This document shows positions 36,312 to 44,563 of a DNA stretch of 64,000 nt, in pieces; position 1 is the stretch's first letter, and each line of letters begins with the position of its first letter. Source of the stretch: Acidaminococcus sp. (lineage in GTDB: Bacteria > Bacillota > Negativicutes > Acidaminococcales > Acidaminococcaceae). The stretch is from contig JAKVOM010000001.1 of assembly GCA_022482815.1 (NCBI GenBank), positions 2,562,946-2,626,945 on the forward strand, read 5' to 3'. The notes beneath the pieces are model-generated. The model saw only the letters and a program-made list of their open reading frames with translations, ran no database searches and was not told the origin of the DNA. Position numbers and translations under genes: made by a program.

Positions 36312-37686
36312 GAGCGGTGCCGTCCTTCTTAAAAGCGAGTGCAATCACCTGGTCGACCGCCATGGAATGGGAGCCCTTGCAGAGCACCACATCGTAAGGG
36401 CGGACGACTTCGCGCAGCACCTTGGCCGCCGCTTCCTTGTCCGTCACATAATGTACGGAAACACCGAGCGTCCTGGCTTCTTCTGCCATGAACTTGCAAA
36501 GCGGTCCGTAACAAATGAGCTCGGATACGCCGCATTCAGCAGCCCATCTGCCGACACTGCGGTGACCTTCCTCAGAAGCCTGCCCCAGCTCCAGCATATC
36601 AGCGAACACAGCAATGGCACGGCCACGTCCGTGAGCTTTGACAACGCTCGTCAGCGTTTCAAGTCCCACTTTCATGGAAGCCGGTGCCGCGTTGTACGCA
36701 TCATTAATGACCGTCACGTCACCGAATTCGAGGATTTCCTGGCGCATACCAGTCAGCTTGACAGTGCCGAGGGCATAGACGATATCATCATCATTGACGC
36801 CATAGAGCTCAGCCGTAGCAATAGCGGCAAGAGCATTCATCACATTGTGCCGTCCCAGGATCGGCAGCACCACATCGCGTGTATTGCCTGTAACCTTGCT
36901 CGTATAGGTAAAGCGGGTCAGAAGACCGTCTGTCGTAATGTTGCTGCCTCTGACGTCGCAGTCGTTATCAATGCCGTACGTTGTCACCTTTGCACCAGTC
37001 TTCATAGCCCGTACGCGGGGATCATCGCCGTTTAAAATGGCAAAATTCTTGTCCGTGAAGTTTTCGAGGATTTCACTCTTGGCTTTGGCAATATTCTCGA
37101 TACTGCCCAAAAGCTCCAGATGGGTCTCCCCGACATTCGTAATGATAGCCGCGTCAGGATGCGCAATTTTTTTCATTTCGCGGATCTGACCAAGACCGCG
37201 CATGCCCATTTCCACCACGGCAAATTCCGTATCCGGGCGAATCAGGAACAGTGTCTTCGGCAGGCCGATTTCATTATTGAAGTTAGCCTGCGTCTTGATG
37301 ACCTTATATTTGCTGGCAAGGAGTGCCGCCACCATATCTTTCGTCGACGTCTTTCCGTTGGAACCTGTAATCGCGATGACGCGCAGATTCTTCATGCTCA
37401 TCCGGTAGGCCGAAGCAATCTGCTGATAGCCTGCCAGTGTATCTTTCACGATGAAACATTTATTTTCCGTACCCGGAATTTCATGATCGATCATGACTGC
37501 CTCAGCACCTTTTTCCAGAGCCGAAACGGCAAAATCATGGCCGTCAAACTTTTCGCCCCGCAGCGCGACAAAGAGCGTTCCCGGCTGAATCTCGCGAGAG
37601 TCAGTCGCTACGTCCGCAAACTCTACATCATCGGACAGGCGCGTCTGAGCGCCCGTTGCCGTCTTAATCATCTTTGCATTAAGCAT
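36304..37686 (-). CDS. murF: UDP-N-acetylmuramoyl-tripeptide--D-alanyl-D-alanine ligase
   Basis: The protein (460 residues from the ATG at 37686) has the MurF P-loop AITGSNGKTSTKDM, then NEIGLPKTLF, MGMRGLGQI and INDAYNAAPASM. It attaches the Ddl product to the muramyl tripeptide. The start lies just inside the murE end, with AAGGGG upstream, so translation is coupled. Confidence 0.96.
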   Translation of the reverse strand: MLNAKMIKTATGAQTRLSDDVEFADVATDSREIQPGTLFVALRGEKFDGHDFAVSALEKGAEAVMIDHEIPGTENKCFIVKDTLAGYQQIASAYRMSMKNLRVIAITGSNGKTSTKDMVAALLASKYKVIKTQANFNNEIGLPKTLFLIRPDTEFAVVEMGMRGLGQIREMKKIAHPDAAIITNVGETHLELLGSIENIAKAKSEILENFTDKNFAILNGDDPRVRAMKTGAKVTTYGIDNDCDVRGSNITTDGLLTRFTYTSKVTGNTRDVVLPILGRHNVMNALAAIATAELYGVNDDDIVYALGTVKLTGMRQEILEFGDVTVINDAYNAAPASMKVGLETLTSVVKAHGRGRAIAVFADMLELGQASEEGHRSVGRWAAECGVSELICYGPLCKFMAEEARTLGVSVHYVTDKEAAAKVLREVVRPYDVVLCKGSHSMAVDQVIALAFKKDGTAHE

Positions 37687-39172
37687 TTGCTTTCCCCTTC
37701 CGGAAATAATCTCTGACCACTTCTCCATCATCAAAATGGATGGTTCTGTCTTTCAGGATCTGATAGTTTTCGTGGCCTTTACCGGCAATCATTATAACAT
37801 CATCCGGTGCCGCATGGGAGATGGCAAATTCAATGGCACTGCGCCGGTCGGAAATCGTGTGGATTTCCTTGTCACCGGGCGCATCCTTCAGGCCTTCTTC
37901 GATATCTTTGATAATCGCGTCCGGATCTTCACTGCGCGGATTGTCGCTTGTCACGACGATTACATCGGCAAGATCCAGCGCAATCTTACCCATGATTGGG
38001 CGTTTCTTCCGGTCACGGTCACCGCCGCAGCCGAAGACACACCAGAGCTTGCCTTTTGTGATTTCCCGTGCAGTTTTCAGCACATTATCAAGGCCGTCCG
38101 GTGTATGGGCATAGTCCACAATAACCGTAAACGGCTGGCCGGCGTCAATGAGCTGGAAACGACCGGGCACGCCGCCGAAATCATCCAGACCGCGGACAAT
38201 GTCGTCCCTGGAGAGACCTTCAGCCAGTGCGCAGCCCACGGCTGTCATCACGTTGTAGACGTTAAATTCACCCGTAATGTGAAGGGCCAGTTTCATTTCC
38301 CCGGCCGGAGTGGTCAGATCCAGCTTCATGGATTTGGCGCCGATTTCAAAAGAAATGGGATGAATATCGTTTGTCGCAGCTTTGCCATACGTAATGATCT
38401 TCGTTTTGACCCGGTTCATAATGAGCGGGGAGCTGGGATCATCCATGTTGAAAACCGCCGTCTTACGCGGCTTCTTGCCCTCATGAAGATGAGTAAAGAG
38501 CAACGCCTTGGCCTCGCGGTAATTTTCCATAGTCTTATGGAAATCGAGGTGGTCTTCTGTAATATTTGTCAGTGCGGCCGTATCGTATTCGATGCCGGCG
38601 ACACGATTAAGGGCCAGCGCGTGAGAAGAGACTTCCATTACACAGTAGTCGCAGTGGGCTTCGGCCATGCGGTACAGCGTTTTTTGCAAATCGACGACAT
38701 TCGGCGTCGTGTTATGGGAGACCTCTTTTTCGTCCCCGATCATAATATTAATGGTTCCGATGAGCCCGACCTTGTGTCCCGTATTGGTCAAAAGTTCGCG
38801 CAGAATATTGGTAGTCGTCGTCTTACCGTTCGTACCGGTCACGCCAATCATCCGCATCTTTTGAGCCGGATAATCGTAGAACCAGGGTGCCAGCGCCGTC
38901 ATAGCTGCCGTCGTATCGTCGACGCGGATTGCCGCGACACCCTTCGGAACGTCTGCATCCTCTTCAATCAGAACTGCCGCCGCTCCGAGCTGTGCGGCCT
39001 TACCAATATATTGATGGCCATCCGTATGGACGCCTTTGATACAAATAAACAAGCTTCCCGGCTGCACCGTCCGGGAATCAATCGTGAGATCGTTTACCAT
39101 TTTTCCCTCTGTATCACCCGTCACGCGGGCACCTGGAATATGGGCAATCACATCACTCAGCTTGCGATTCAT
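37679..39172 (-). CDS. murE: UDP-N-acetylmuramoyl-L-alanyl-D-glutamate--2,6-diaminopimelate ligase
   Basis: The 497-residue Mur ligase has P-loop GVTGTNGKTTTTNIL and SDNPRSEDP; the DNPR motif marks meso-diaminopimelate rather than lysine as the added amino acid. It therefore predicts DAP-type peptidoglycan, fitting a diderm Negativicute. It begins a new unit: a terminator separates it from ftsL, at the position where ftsI (spoVD) normally stands. Confidence 0.97.
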   Translation of the reverse strand: MNRKLSDVIAHIPGARVTGDTEGKMVNDLTIDSRTVQPGSLFICIKGVHTDGHQYIGKAAQLGAAAVLIEEDADVPKGVAAIRVDDTTAAMTALAPWFYDYPAQKMRMIGVTGTNGKTTTTNILRELLTNTGHKVGLIGTINIMIGDEKEVSHNTTPNVVDLQKTLYRMAEAHCDYCVMEVSSHALALNRVAGIEYDTAALTNITEDHLDFHKTMENYREAKALLFTHLHEGKKPRKTAVFNMDDPSSPLIMNRVKTKIITYGKAATNDIHPISFEIGAKSMKLDLTTPAGEMKLALHITGEFNVYNVMTAVGCALAEGLSRDDIVRGLDDFGGVPGRFQLIDAGQPFTVIVDYAHTPDGLDNVLKTAREITKGKLWCVFGCGGDRDRKKRPIMGKIALDLADVIVVTSDNPRSEDPDAIIKDIEEGLKDAPGDKEIHTISDRRSAIEFAISHAAPDDVIMIAGKGHENYQILKDRTIHFDDGEVVRDYFRKGKANA

Positions 39173-39228
39173 GAAAATCCCTCCTTACCAGCATTTGGCA
39201 TCATGGCATGACCCATGATTTTACACGC

Positions 39229-39251
39229 AAAAGGCAGCCTTGCGGCTGCCT
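39229..39251 (-). terminator. Terminator between ftsL and murE
   Basis: AGGCAGCC-TTGC/GCAA-GGCTGCCT stem followed by TTTT on the minus strand, 40 bp after the ftsL-like gene. It ends the mraZ-rsmH-ftsL transcript. Confidence 0.7.
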
Positions 39252-39291
39252 CATTTTTCCATCCGAACAGAGTACAGCGCCCAGAATGCGT

Positions 39292-39711
39292 TCATTTTTT
39301 AGCCGGCGTAGTGACGCGCACGTAAATGTTGCTTCTGGCTGTACTGAGCCCTAAGTTTTTACTAGCAATCCCTGCAATCCGCTCCGGACTTCTGAGGCGT
39401 TCCACTTCCATCTTGAGCGCTTCGTTCTGGTCTAGCAGATCGGCTTCCTGCTGTTTCAGCTGAATCAGAGCATTGGTACTAGCCACGTAACGTTCACTCA
39501 AGGCAACGCCGCCAAAGTAACATAATACAACTAAAACAGCAATAAATTCAACTAGTCTCCGCAGAGATTTTTGATTTGCTCTTTCTTTTCTGACCCGTCT
39601 ACGGATAACGACCTCTTCAGGTTCTTCCTGAAGGGCTTCGGAACCGTAGCTATAGGCTGTATGTGAAGGCCAGCGCTGTGGCTGCCGGCCATACCTTCTG
39701 CCGCTAATCAT
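39292..39711 (-). CDS. ftsL: FtsL-like cell division protein
   Basis: The 139-residue protein has a basic N terminus, one membrane helix (about 52-68, LVEFIAVLVVLCYFGGVAL) and a periplasmic coiled coil (about 78-108), ending with a conserved-looking IASKNLGLS segment. This topology and its place directly after rsmH identify it as FtsL, though sequence similarity in this family is low. FtsL pairs with FtsQ and FtsB/DivIC in the divisome. Confidence 0.75.
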   Translation of the reverse strand: MISGRRYGRQPQRWPSHTAYSYGSEALQEEPEEVVIRRRVRKERANQKSLRRLVEFIAVLVVLCYFGGVALSERYVASTNALIQLKQQEADLLDQNEALKMEVERLRSPERIAGIASKNLGLSTARSNIYVRVTTPAKK

Positions 39712-39725
39712 TGCTTATCCCCTTA

Positions 39726-40655
39726 TCAAATCTTCTGTGCTCCCCGTAGTCTGGCACTTCTGGCTCTAGGATTCTCAGCCAGTTCTTCTTCCGTGGGTAC
39801 AAATTCTTTTTGTTTTTTGAGTTCCGGTTTGTGCCCGCATACGCAGACCGGCAGTTCCGGCGGGCAGATACACCCGCGGGCCATGCGTTTGAAACTCTGC
39901 TTGATGATGCGGTCTTCCAGGGAATGGAAAGTGATGACGCCGATACGGCCGCCTTTTTTCAGGTGGTGTACAGCGGTTTCCATCGTACTGTCAAGGATTT
40001 TCAGTTCGTCATTGACTTCAATGCGAATCGCCTGAAAGGTTCTTTTTGCGGGATGCGGACCGCCTTCCCGAGCCCCCTTGGGAATCGCGGCCTTGATTAC
40101 CGAAACCAGTTCACTCGTCCGCGTCAGTGGTTTTTTCTTACGGGCGGCGACGATAAACTGAGCAATCCGACGGCTCCACCGTTCCTCGCCGTACTTATAA
40201 ATCACATCGGCAAGATCGTCTTCCTTGTAGTGGTTAACTACATCGGCGGCTGTCAGTTTGGCCTCCTGATTCATCCGCATATCGAGCGGGCCGTCCTGCA
40301 TGTAGGAAAAACCCCGTTCCGGCGTATCGAGCTGATAGGACGACACGCCAAGGTCGAAGAAAATTCCGTCTGCCTCGGCGATGCCCATCCCATCCAGGAT
40401 AGCACCGAGGTTGCGGAAATTATCATGTACAATTTTTACCCGGCACGGCACATCTTTCAGTCGTTCCGTAGCCGCAGCAATGGCATCTTCGTCCTGATCG
40501 ATGCCGATGAGTAGTCCATCCGGCTGCAGCCGTTCGGCAATCGCATGGGAATGACCGGCTCCGCCGAGCGTGCAGTCTACATAGATGCCGGAAGGATCCC
40601 CGACAATCCAGTTCACACTCTCATTTAACAAGACACTCTTGTGTACGAAGTTCAC
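39726..40655 (-). CDS. rsmH: 16S rRNA (cytosine-1402-N4)-methyltransferase RsmH
   Basis: The 309-residue protein has YVDCTLGGAGHSHAI (SAM motif), FDLGVSSYQLDTPERGFS and the C-terminal FHSLEDRIIKQSF motif of RsmH (MraW). It methylates C1402 of 16S rRNA. It follows mraZ in the classic order of the dcw cluster. Confidence 0.97.
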   Translation of the reverse strand: MNFVHKSVLLNESVNWIVGDPSGIYVDCTLGGAGHSHAIAERLQPDGLLIGIDQDEDAIAAATERLKDVPCRVKIVHDNFRNLGAILDGMGIAEADGIFFDLGVSSYQLDTPERGFSYMQDGPLDMRMNQEAKLTAADVVNHYKEDDLADVIYKYGEERWSRRIAQFIVAARKKKPLTRTSELVSVIKAAIPKGAREGGPHPAKRTFQAIRIEVNDELKILDSTMETAVHHLKKGGRIGVITFHSLEDRIIKQSFKRMARGCICPPELPVCVCGHKPELKKQKEFVPTEEELAENPRARSARLRGAQKI

Positions 40656-40676
40656 GACAATTCCCCATTCCTGCCA

Positions 40677-41102
40677 TCAATCAATCGAAAGGCGTTCCAC
40701 GGCGTTTTCCACGTCTGCCGAAGCATCCTCCGCATAAGCGTTATATCTTTCCGTATCCCAGATTTCGGCCCTGCTGCCCACGCCTACAATTGTGACGTTT
40801 TCAGTAATGTGGGCATGTCTCCGGAGGTTGGCCGGCAGGAGCACTCTCCCCTGCTTATCGGTCTCTACCTCCACAGCGCCGCCTAAGAGGAAACGGCTGA
40901 CATTTCTTGCGTCTTTTCCGGGCAGATCCTGCTGACTCATCCGTTCCGTCAATCGGTCCCACGCCTCTTTCGGATAAACGGTCAGACAGCCATCAAACCC
41001 TTTTGTGATATAAAATGGCTTGCCAAGCTCTTCTCTCATCTTGGCAGGAATAAACAGACGGCCCTTGGCATCAATGGTATGCTCAAATTCTCCCATCAGC
41101 AT
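40677..41102 (-). CDS. mraZ: Transcriptional regulator MraZ
   Basis: The protein (141 residues from the ATG at 41102, with GGAAGGTGA upstream; a GTG lies 7 codons earlier) has two SpoVT-AbrB-like halves, GEFEHTIDAKGRLFIPAKMRE and VETDKQGRVLLPANLR. MraZ forms rings and represses the dcw promoter by binding tandem repeats upstream of its own gene; such repeats are present here (41139-41171). Confidence 0.96.
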   Translation of the reverse strand: MLMGEFEHTIDAKGRLFIPAKMREELGKPFYITKGFDGCLTVYPKEAWDRLTERMSQQDLPGKDARNVSRFLLGGAVEVETDKQGRVLLPANLRRHAHITENVTIVGVGSRAEIWDTERYNAYAEDASADVENAVERLSID

Positions 41103-41138
41103 GGCCGTCACCTTCCTTTCCACTCGTGGGAAATTTCA

Positions 41139-41171
41139 CCCACTTTTAACCACTTTTTACCACTTTCCCCC
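41139..41171 (-). promoter_or_regulatory. MraZ operator: tandem 10-bp repeats
   Basis: On the minus strand three to four units of AGTGG followed by 5 A/T-rich bases repeat with 10-bp period, just downstream of the -10 element. This matches the known MraZ-binding box arrangement of GTGG-type repeats and implies autorepression. Confidence 0.8.
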
Positions 41172-41200
41172 ATTATAATGGTTATATTTAGAAAAATCAA
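41172..41200 (-). promoter_or_regulatory. Promoter of mraZ-rsmH-ftsL
   Basis: TTGATT (41195-41200) and a perfect TATAAT (41172-41177) are 17 bp apart on the minus strand. The MraZ boxes overlap the predicted start. Confidence 0.85.
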
Positions 41201-41253
41201 TGGAAATAGTGCCCTTTTGGAACAATTCTGAGAATTGTTTTCGATAAAAAATA

Positions 41254-41288
41254 AGGACTGTGAAAAATTAAACATTTTTCGCAGTCCT
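41254..41288 (-). terminator. Hairpin upstream of the mraZ promoter
   Basis: AGGACTGTGAAAAAT / ATTTTTCGCAGTCCT with a 5-nt loop and one G-U pair, followed by TTATTTTTT on the minus strand. It insulates mraZ from upstream transcription. Confidence 0.75.
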
Positions 41289-41319
41289 AAAACAGTGGGC
41301 AATTTGCAGTTAGTAAAGA

Positions 41320-41500
41320 GTCTGTAAAAAAATAAAAATAGCAGTGTGGTAAAGATTTTGATTCAAATAAAATATGATATAAAAGCTGAATTTAGCAGTT
41401 AACCTAAATTTCAGCTTTTATTTTTATAAGTTCGTAGAAAAATGCCCTGGCAATTTTTCTTCCACAGGCGGACGGCTGACAGCGGAAGGCAGGCGGCGTA
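41320..41500 (-). repeat. Intergenic repeat family B, copy 2 (inverted)
   Basis: Read on the minus strand it gives GAAAAATTGCCAGGGCATTTTTC, ACTTATAAAAATAAAA, the hairpin AGCTGAAATTTAG / CTAAATTCAGCT (41381-41419) and ATTTGAATCAAAA, parallel to copy 1 at 16835. Confidence 0.7.
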
Positions 41501-41510
41501 TTTTTACCAG

Positions 41511-41560
41511 AAAAAAAGCTGTGAAACAATGATCACTCATTATTTCACAGCCCTATTTTT
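41511..41560 (-). terminator. Terminator of the YjiH-like gene
   Basis: GCTGTGAAACAATGA / TCATTATTTCACAGC with TTTTTTT following on the minus strand, 20 bp after the stop. Nearly the same stem as 13581-13629. Confidence 0.88.
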
Positions 41561-41582
41561 ATGAATGTATGATTTTGTTATT

Positions 41583-42914
41583 CTAATCCGGCAGTCCCAT
41601 CAGCATGCCGATTGGAACAGTAATAAGGATAGACAGAACGACTCTTTCAAACCAGATAACAATGATATCGCGCATCTTGAGCGGAATATCCGTCCCCATG
41701 ATGCATGGGATACTGGCTGAGAAGAAAAGAATTTCGGAAATACTGACAACAGCAATGACAAATTTTAAGAGCATCGTGCCGGAACTCTTGATCAGAATTG
41801 ACGGCAGGAACATTTCAGGCAGGCACAGTGCCGCGGCCTTTCCGCCCATGACGGCCTGGGAAATGCCGAAAACTTTGAAGAACGGATAGAACAGATATCC
41901 GAAGTAGTCAAAGAGCGGCGTGAATTCAGCAAGCCACAAGCCCAGCAGACCAACGGAGGTAATGGAAGGAATAACGCTCAGGGCCATCTTGAGACCGGCC
42001 TTGAGGTTCTGCCAGCAAAGCTGGAATACCGGCGGCTGAGCGGCAGCAGTAGCAAGACCCAGGTTCCAGGCGCGCTGGAGACGAGTACCCTCTTCCTTCT
42101 TTTCTTCCGCCTTCTTGCCGGTGAAATACGTATCAGGAATGGATTTAAGCGGCCACAATCTTGCCGTAATAGCGGTTACAACAAAGGTCACAGCCATGGA
42201 TACAAAGAAATAAGTAGACCACAGATCCATCAGTCCCAGCGTCCGGGCCACAACCAGAAGGAAGGTCACAGATACCGTAGAAAATCCCGTAGCAATGATA
42301 GCCGCTTCCCGCGCTGTATACCGGTCTTCGCGGTACACACCGTTCGTAATGATTAAGGCAATGGAATAACTTCCTACAAAAGAAGCGACAGCGTCGATAG
42401 CGGAACGTCCCGGTGTATGGAAAACCGGGCGCATGAAACGATCAACGAGAACCCCGATGAATTCCATCAGGCCATAGTTGGCAAGGAAGCAAAGAAATGC
42501 GGATCCGATAGGAATTACGAGACCTACAGGAATGGCTAATTTATTGAAGAGAAACGGCCCGATATCGCCGCGCCAAAGCCAGGCATTACTCTTCCAAAGG
42601 CCAAAATACATGATAGTACCGATAATAGCACCGCCAATCTTGGCAAAGGACATAAAAATATCCATCCCGCCCTTATTCCAGGTTTTCGTATAAAAAGGCC
42701 GGATGGCACCTACATACATGACAGCCAGAATAAAAATCTGCACCGCCGGCATACAGTACTTCTGCAAAGAAGTCACGATGAAATCAACGGGAACACTTTT
42801 GAGCGAAGGACTGAGCCATGAGAGGTTGAAGAAAAACATAAAGACCCCGAATAGGCTGAAGATCAGGAACTTCGGGAGAGCACCTGACTGATTGACGGTT
42901 TTCGGCTCTGCCAT
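41583..42914 (-). CDS. YjiH-family membrane protein with nucleoside-recognition (Gate) domain
   Basis: The protein (443 residues from the ATG at 42914, AGGTGAT upstream) has about ten membrane helices and the Gate-domain features seen in YjiH and spore maturation proteins: SFVGSYSIALIITNGVYREDRYTAREAAIIATGFSTVS in outline and a later MGGKAAALCLPEMF. YjiH-type proteins are thought to be transporters of unknown substrate. It is monocistronic with its own terminator. Confidence 0.78.
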   Translation of the reverse strand: MAEPKTVNQSGALPKFLIFSLFGVFMFFFNLSWLSPSLKSVPVDFIVTSLQKYCMPAVQIFILAVMYVGAIRPFYTKTWNKGGMDIFMSFAKIGGAIIGTIMYFGLWKSNAWLWRGDIGPFLFNKLAIPVGLVIPIGSAFLCFLANYGLMEFIGVLVDRFMRPVFHTPGRSAIDAVASFVGSYSIALIITNGVYREDRYTAREAAIIATGFSTVSVTFLLVVARTLGLMDLWSTYFFVSMAVTFVVTAITARLWPLKSIPDTYFTGKKAEEKKEEGTRLQRAWNLGLATAAAQPPVFQLCWQNLKAGLKMALSVIPSITSVGLLGLWLAEFTPLFDYFGYLFYPFFKVFGISQAVMGGKAAALCLPEMFLPSILIKSSGTMLLKFVIAVVSISEILFFSASIPCIMGTDIPLKMRDIIVIWFERVVLSILITVPIGMLMGLPD

Positions 42915-43070
42915 GGAGATCACCTGCTTTCTGAAAATTGCAAAAAAATACCGGAAGGGCATCCTCCCTTCATGATTCAGTATAGTACGAGTCTGCAGGC
43001 CAGGCAATTTTTGCAGAGATTAAAAATTAAAAGTAAAAATTATGTAAAAAGATTTACAAAGTAGTTGATT

Positions 43071-43212
43071 AAGCCTTCGGCAGAAAAGAACATCTTCCAG
43101 CGTAAGCGATTCCCCCTATTTTACTTTCCTCCCCCACAAAGCAGGCTACTCCTTCCAAACGGACGGAGGTAACAGAGGAATTCCAAGCCTTACGGTTTAG
43201 CTTAACTAATAA
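43071..43212 (+). repeat. Intergenic repeat family A, copy
   Basis: CCTTCGGCAGA, CTATTTTACTTTCCTCCCCCA, GGACGGAGG and AGAGGAATTCCAAGCC, then ACGGTTTAGCTTAACTA. It is followed by TTTATTCGCTGCAAACCGC (43231-43249), the tail module also found in family D. Confidence 0.75.
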
Positions 43213-43333
43213 ACCAAGAGGGCGCTGCGTCTATTTATTCGCTGCAAACCGCTCCGCGTTTTGCTTCTTTGGGGGAACGGCAGACTGCAGTCGGCAGTAG
43301 GCGTTTTTTCTTCTTTCTCCTATTGACAATCCA

Positions 43334-43342
43334 TGCTATAAT
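43334..43342 (+). promoter_or_regulatory. Extended -10 promoter of the DUF1858 gene
   Basis: TGCTATAAT is a perfect extended -10 element 37 bp upstream of the ATG. TTGACA lies only 8 bp upstream of it and cannot be its -35. Confidence 0.55.
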
Positions 43343-43379
43343 AAAAGCACAATCTTAAATGTAATTAAGGAGGATTCAG

Positions 43380-43610
43380 ATGGAAAAAGTTACTGAGGAT
43401 TCCGGTATCATTGAAACCGTTCAAAAACATCCTGAAATTCTTGAAATTTTCATGTCCTATGGTCTCGGCTGCGTTGGCTGCATGGCTGCCAACTTTGAAA
43501 CCATCGGCCAGGGCGCCAGAGCTCATGGCCTCGATGTAGATGCCCTGATTGCTGACATCAATGAATGCATCGCCACGAACGAAGGCGGCAAAGAAGAAGC
43601 AAAGGACTAA
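43380..43610 (+). CDS. DUF1858 domain protein
   Basis: The 76-residue protein is essentially one DUF1858 domain: I-x-E-TVQKHPEILEIFMSYGLGCVGCMAANFETIGQGA in outline, with a CxxC pair (GCVGC). This domain occurs at the N terminus of ScdA/RIC-type iron-sulfur repair proteins and alone in anaerobes. A redox or metal-cluster role is plausible but unproven. AAGGAGG lies upstream; a strong terminator follows, so it is a single-gene unit. Confidence 0.88.
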   Translation: MEKVTEDSGIIETVQKHPEILEIFMSYGLGCVGCMAANFETIGQGARAHGLDVDALIADINECIATNEGGKEEAKD

Positions 43611-43616
43611 GACATC

Positions 43617-43661
43617 AAAAACGAGCTGTGAAGAATTCCATTTCTTCACAGCTCGTTTTTT
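43617..43661. terminator. Terminator of the DUF1858 gene
   Basis: AAAAACGAGCTGTGAAGAA / TTCTTCACAGCTCGTTTTT with a short loop, 7 bp after the stop codon. Confidence 0.92.
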
Positions 43662-43699
43662 CGCAGGTCGCTGGCCGTGTGGGGCACCAGCAGAGTAGT

Positions 43700-43822
43700 C
43701 CATCACCTACCGCAAGCAGTCTCCCTTAACTTACTTTCCTCCCCCACTTCGTGGTCCCTCCTCGTTCCAGCGGACGGAGGTTGTAGAGGAATTCCAAGCC
43801 CTACGGTTTGGCTTAACTAGCA
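43700..43822 (+). repeat. Intergenic repeat family A, copy
   Basis: ACTTACTTTCCTCCCCCACTT, CGTGGTCC, CGGACGGAGG, TAGAGGAATTCCAAGCC and ACGGTTTGGCTTAACTAG, in the same order as at 43071 and 55098. A family B-like start, CGCAGGTCGCTGGC, precedes it. Confidence 0.75.
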
Positions 43823-43858
43823 AACGTGCCAGGAGATTCTCCTGACACGCTTTTGCTA
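43820..43858 (+). terminator. Hairpin between DUF1858 and RidA genes
   Basis: AGCAAA..CGTGCCAGGAGA pairs with TCTCCTGACACG..TTTTGCT, with TTTTGC after it. It may end the RidA transcript on the minus strand or the repeat transcript on the plus strand. Confidence 0.6.
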
Positions 43859-43910
43859 TTTTGGAAAGGTGAATGTATTTCTTTATGATTAGCTGACTGT
43901 GCCTATTGCC

Positions 43911-44288
43911 TCAGTCTCTCCAGGCAATAGCCTTGATTTCGCACTTGATGCCTGCCGGCAATTCTTTGACGGCCACACAGGTTCTTGCCGGTTTGCTCGT
44001 GAAGTATTTCGCATAGACTTCGTTAAATGCCTGGAAATCTTTCATATCTGTAAGGAAGCAGGTACATTCGACGACATTGGCAAAAGTAAGGCCCGCAGCT
44101 TCAAGCAGGATGCCTACGTTCTTGCAGGTTTGTTCCGCTTCGGCCTGGACGCCGCCCGCGACAACTTTGCCCGTTGCAGGATCAAAGCCCCCCTGACCGG
44201 CGAAGAAAACCAGTTTTCCCAGATCCTTCCCTTCAGAAAAAGGTCCAATCGGTTCCGGCAGTTTGTTAGTTTCTACTGTTTTTACCAT
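43911..44288 (-). CDS. RidA family protein (enamine/imine deaminase)
   Basis: The 125-residue protein has the RidA/YjgF pattern: PIGPFSEGKDLGKLVFFAGQ, NVGILLEAAGLTFANVVECTCFLTD in part, and the catalytic Arg in KPARTCVAVKELPAG. RidA hydrolyses reactive enamines from PLP-enzymes such as threonine dehydratase. It is divergent from a PLP-dependent threonine aldolase gene, which fits that detoxifying role. Confidence 0.92.
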   Translation of the reverse strand: MVKTVETNKLPEPIGPFSEGKDLGKLVFFAGQGGFDPATGKVVAGGVQAEAEQTCKNVGILLEAAGLTFANVVECTCFLTDMKDFQAFNEVYAKYFTSKPARTCVAVKELPAGIKCEIKAIAWRD

Positions 44289-44354
44289 GTCCGTTTCCTC
44301 CTTTATTGCAGTGACATTTTAATATATCAGATAATTCTGATAGTCGTTACATCC

Positions 44355-44383
44355 ATTATACGTGTAAAATAAAGTTAAGTCAA
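44355..44383 (-). promoter_or_regulatory. Promoter of the RidA gene
   Basis: Minus-strand TTGACT (44378-44383) and TATAAT (44355-44360), 17 bp spacing; near consensus. Confidence 0.85.
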
Positions 44384-44472
44384 TTAAATAAAATTATCAG
44401 TTCAGGAATTATGGCTTTCCTTCCCCTCTCTCATTGCTTTTTATCAATACCCTGCATTGTGTTTTCTATATT

Positions 44473-44502
44473 AGCGCTAACTATTATTTTTTTATATAAT
44501 TT
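44473..44502 (+). promoter_or_regulatory. Promoter and palindrome upstream of the threonine aldolase
   Basis: TATAAT (44497-44502) with the -35 zone covered by a perfect 10-bp palindrome TTAGCGCTAA (44473-44482). A weak -35 under a palindrome suggests activator control; the LysR regulator two genes downstream is the natural candidate. Confidence 0.45.
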
Positions 44503-44563
44503 ATATATGAAAAATTAAACTATAAATCTGTTCGATTCTATAAAGCGACAGGAGGATTTATAC

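Noticed and set aside
37736-39211. Long plus-strand open frame (491 codons)
   Set aside because: Antisense to murE; same reasoning.
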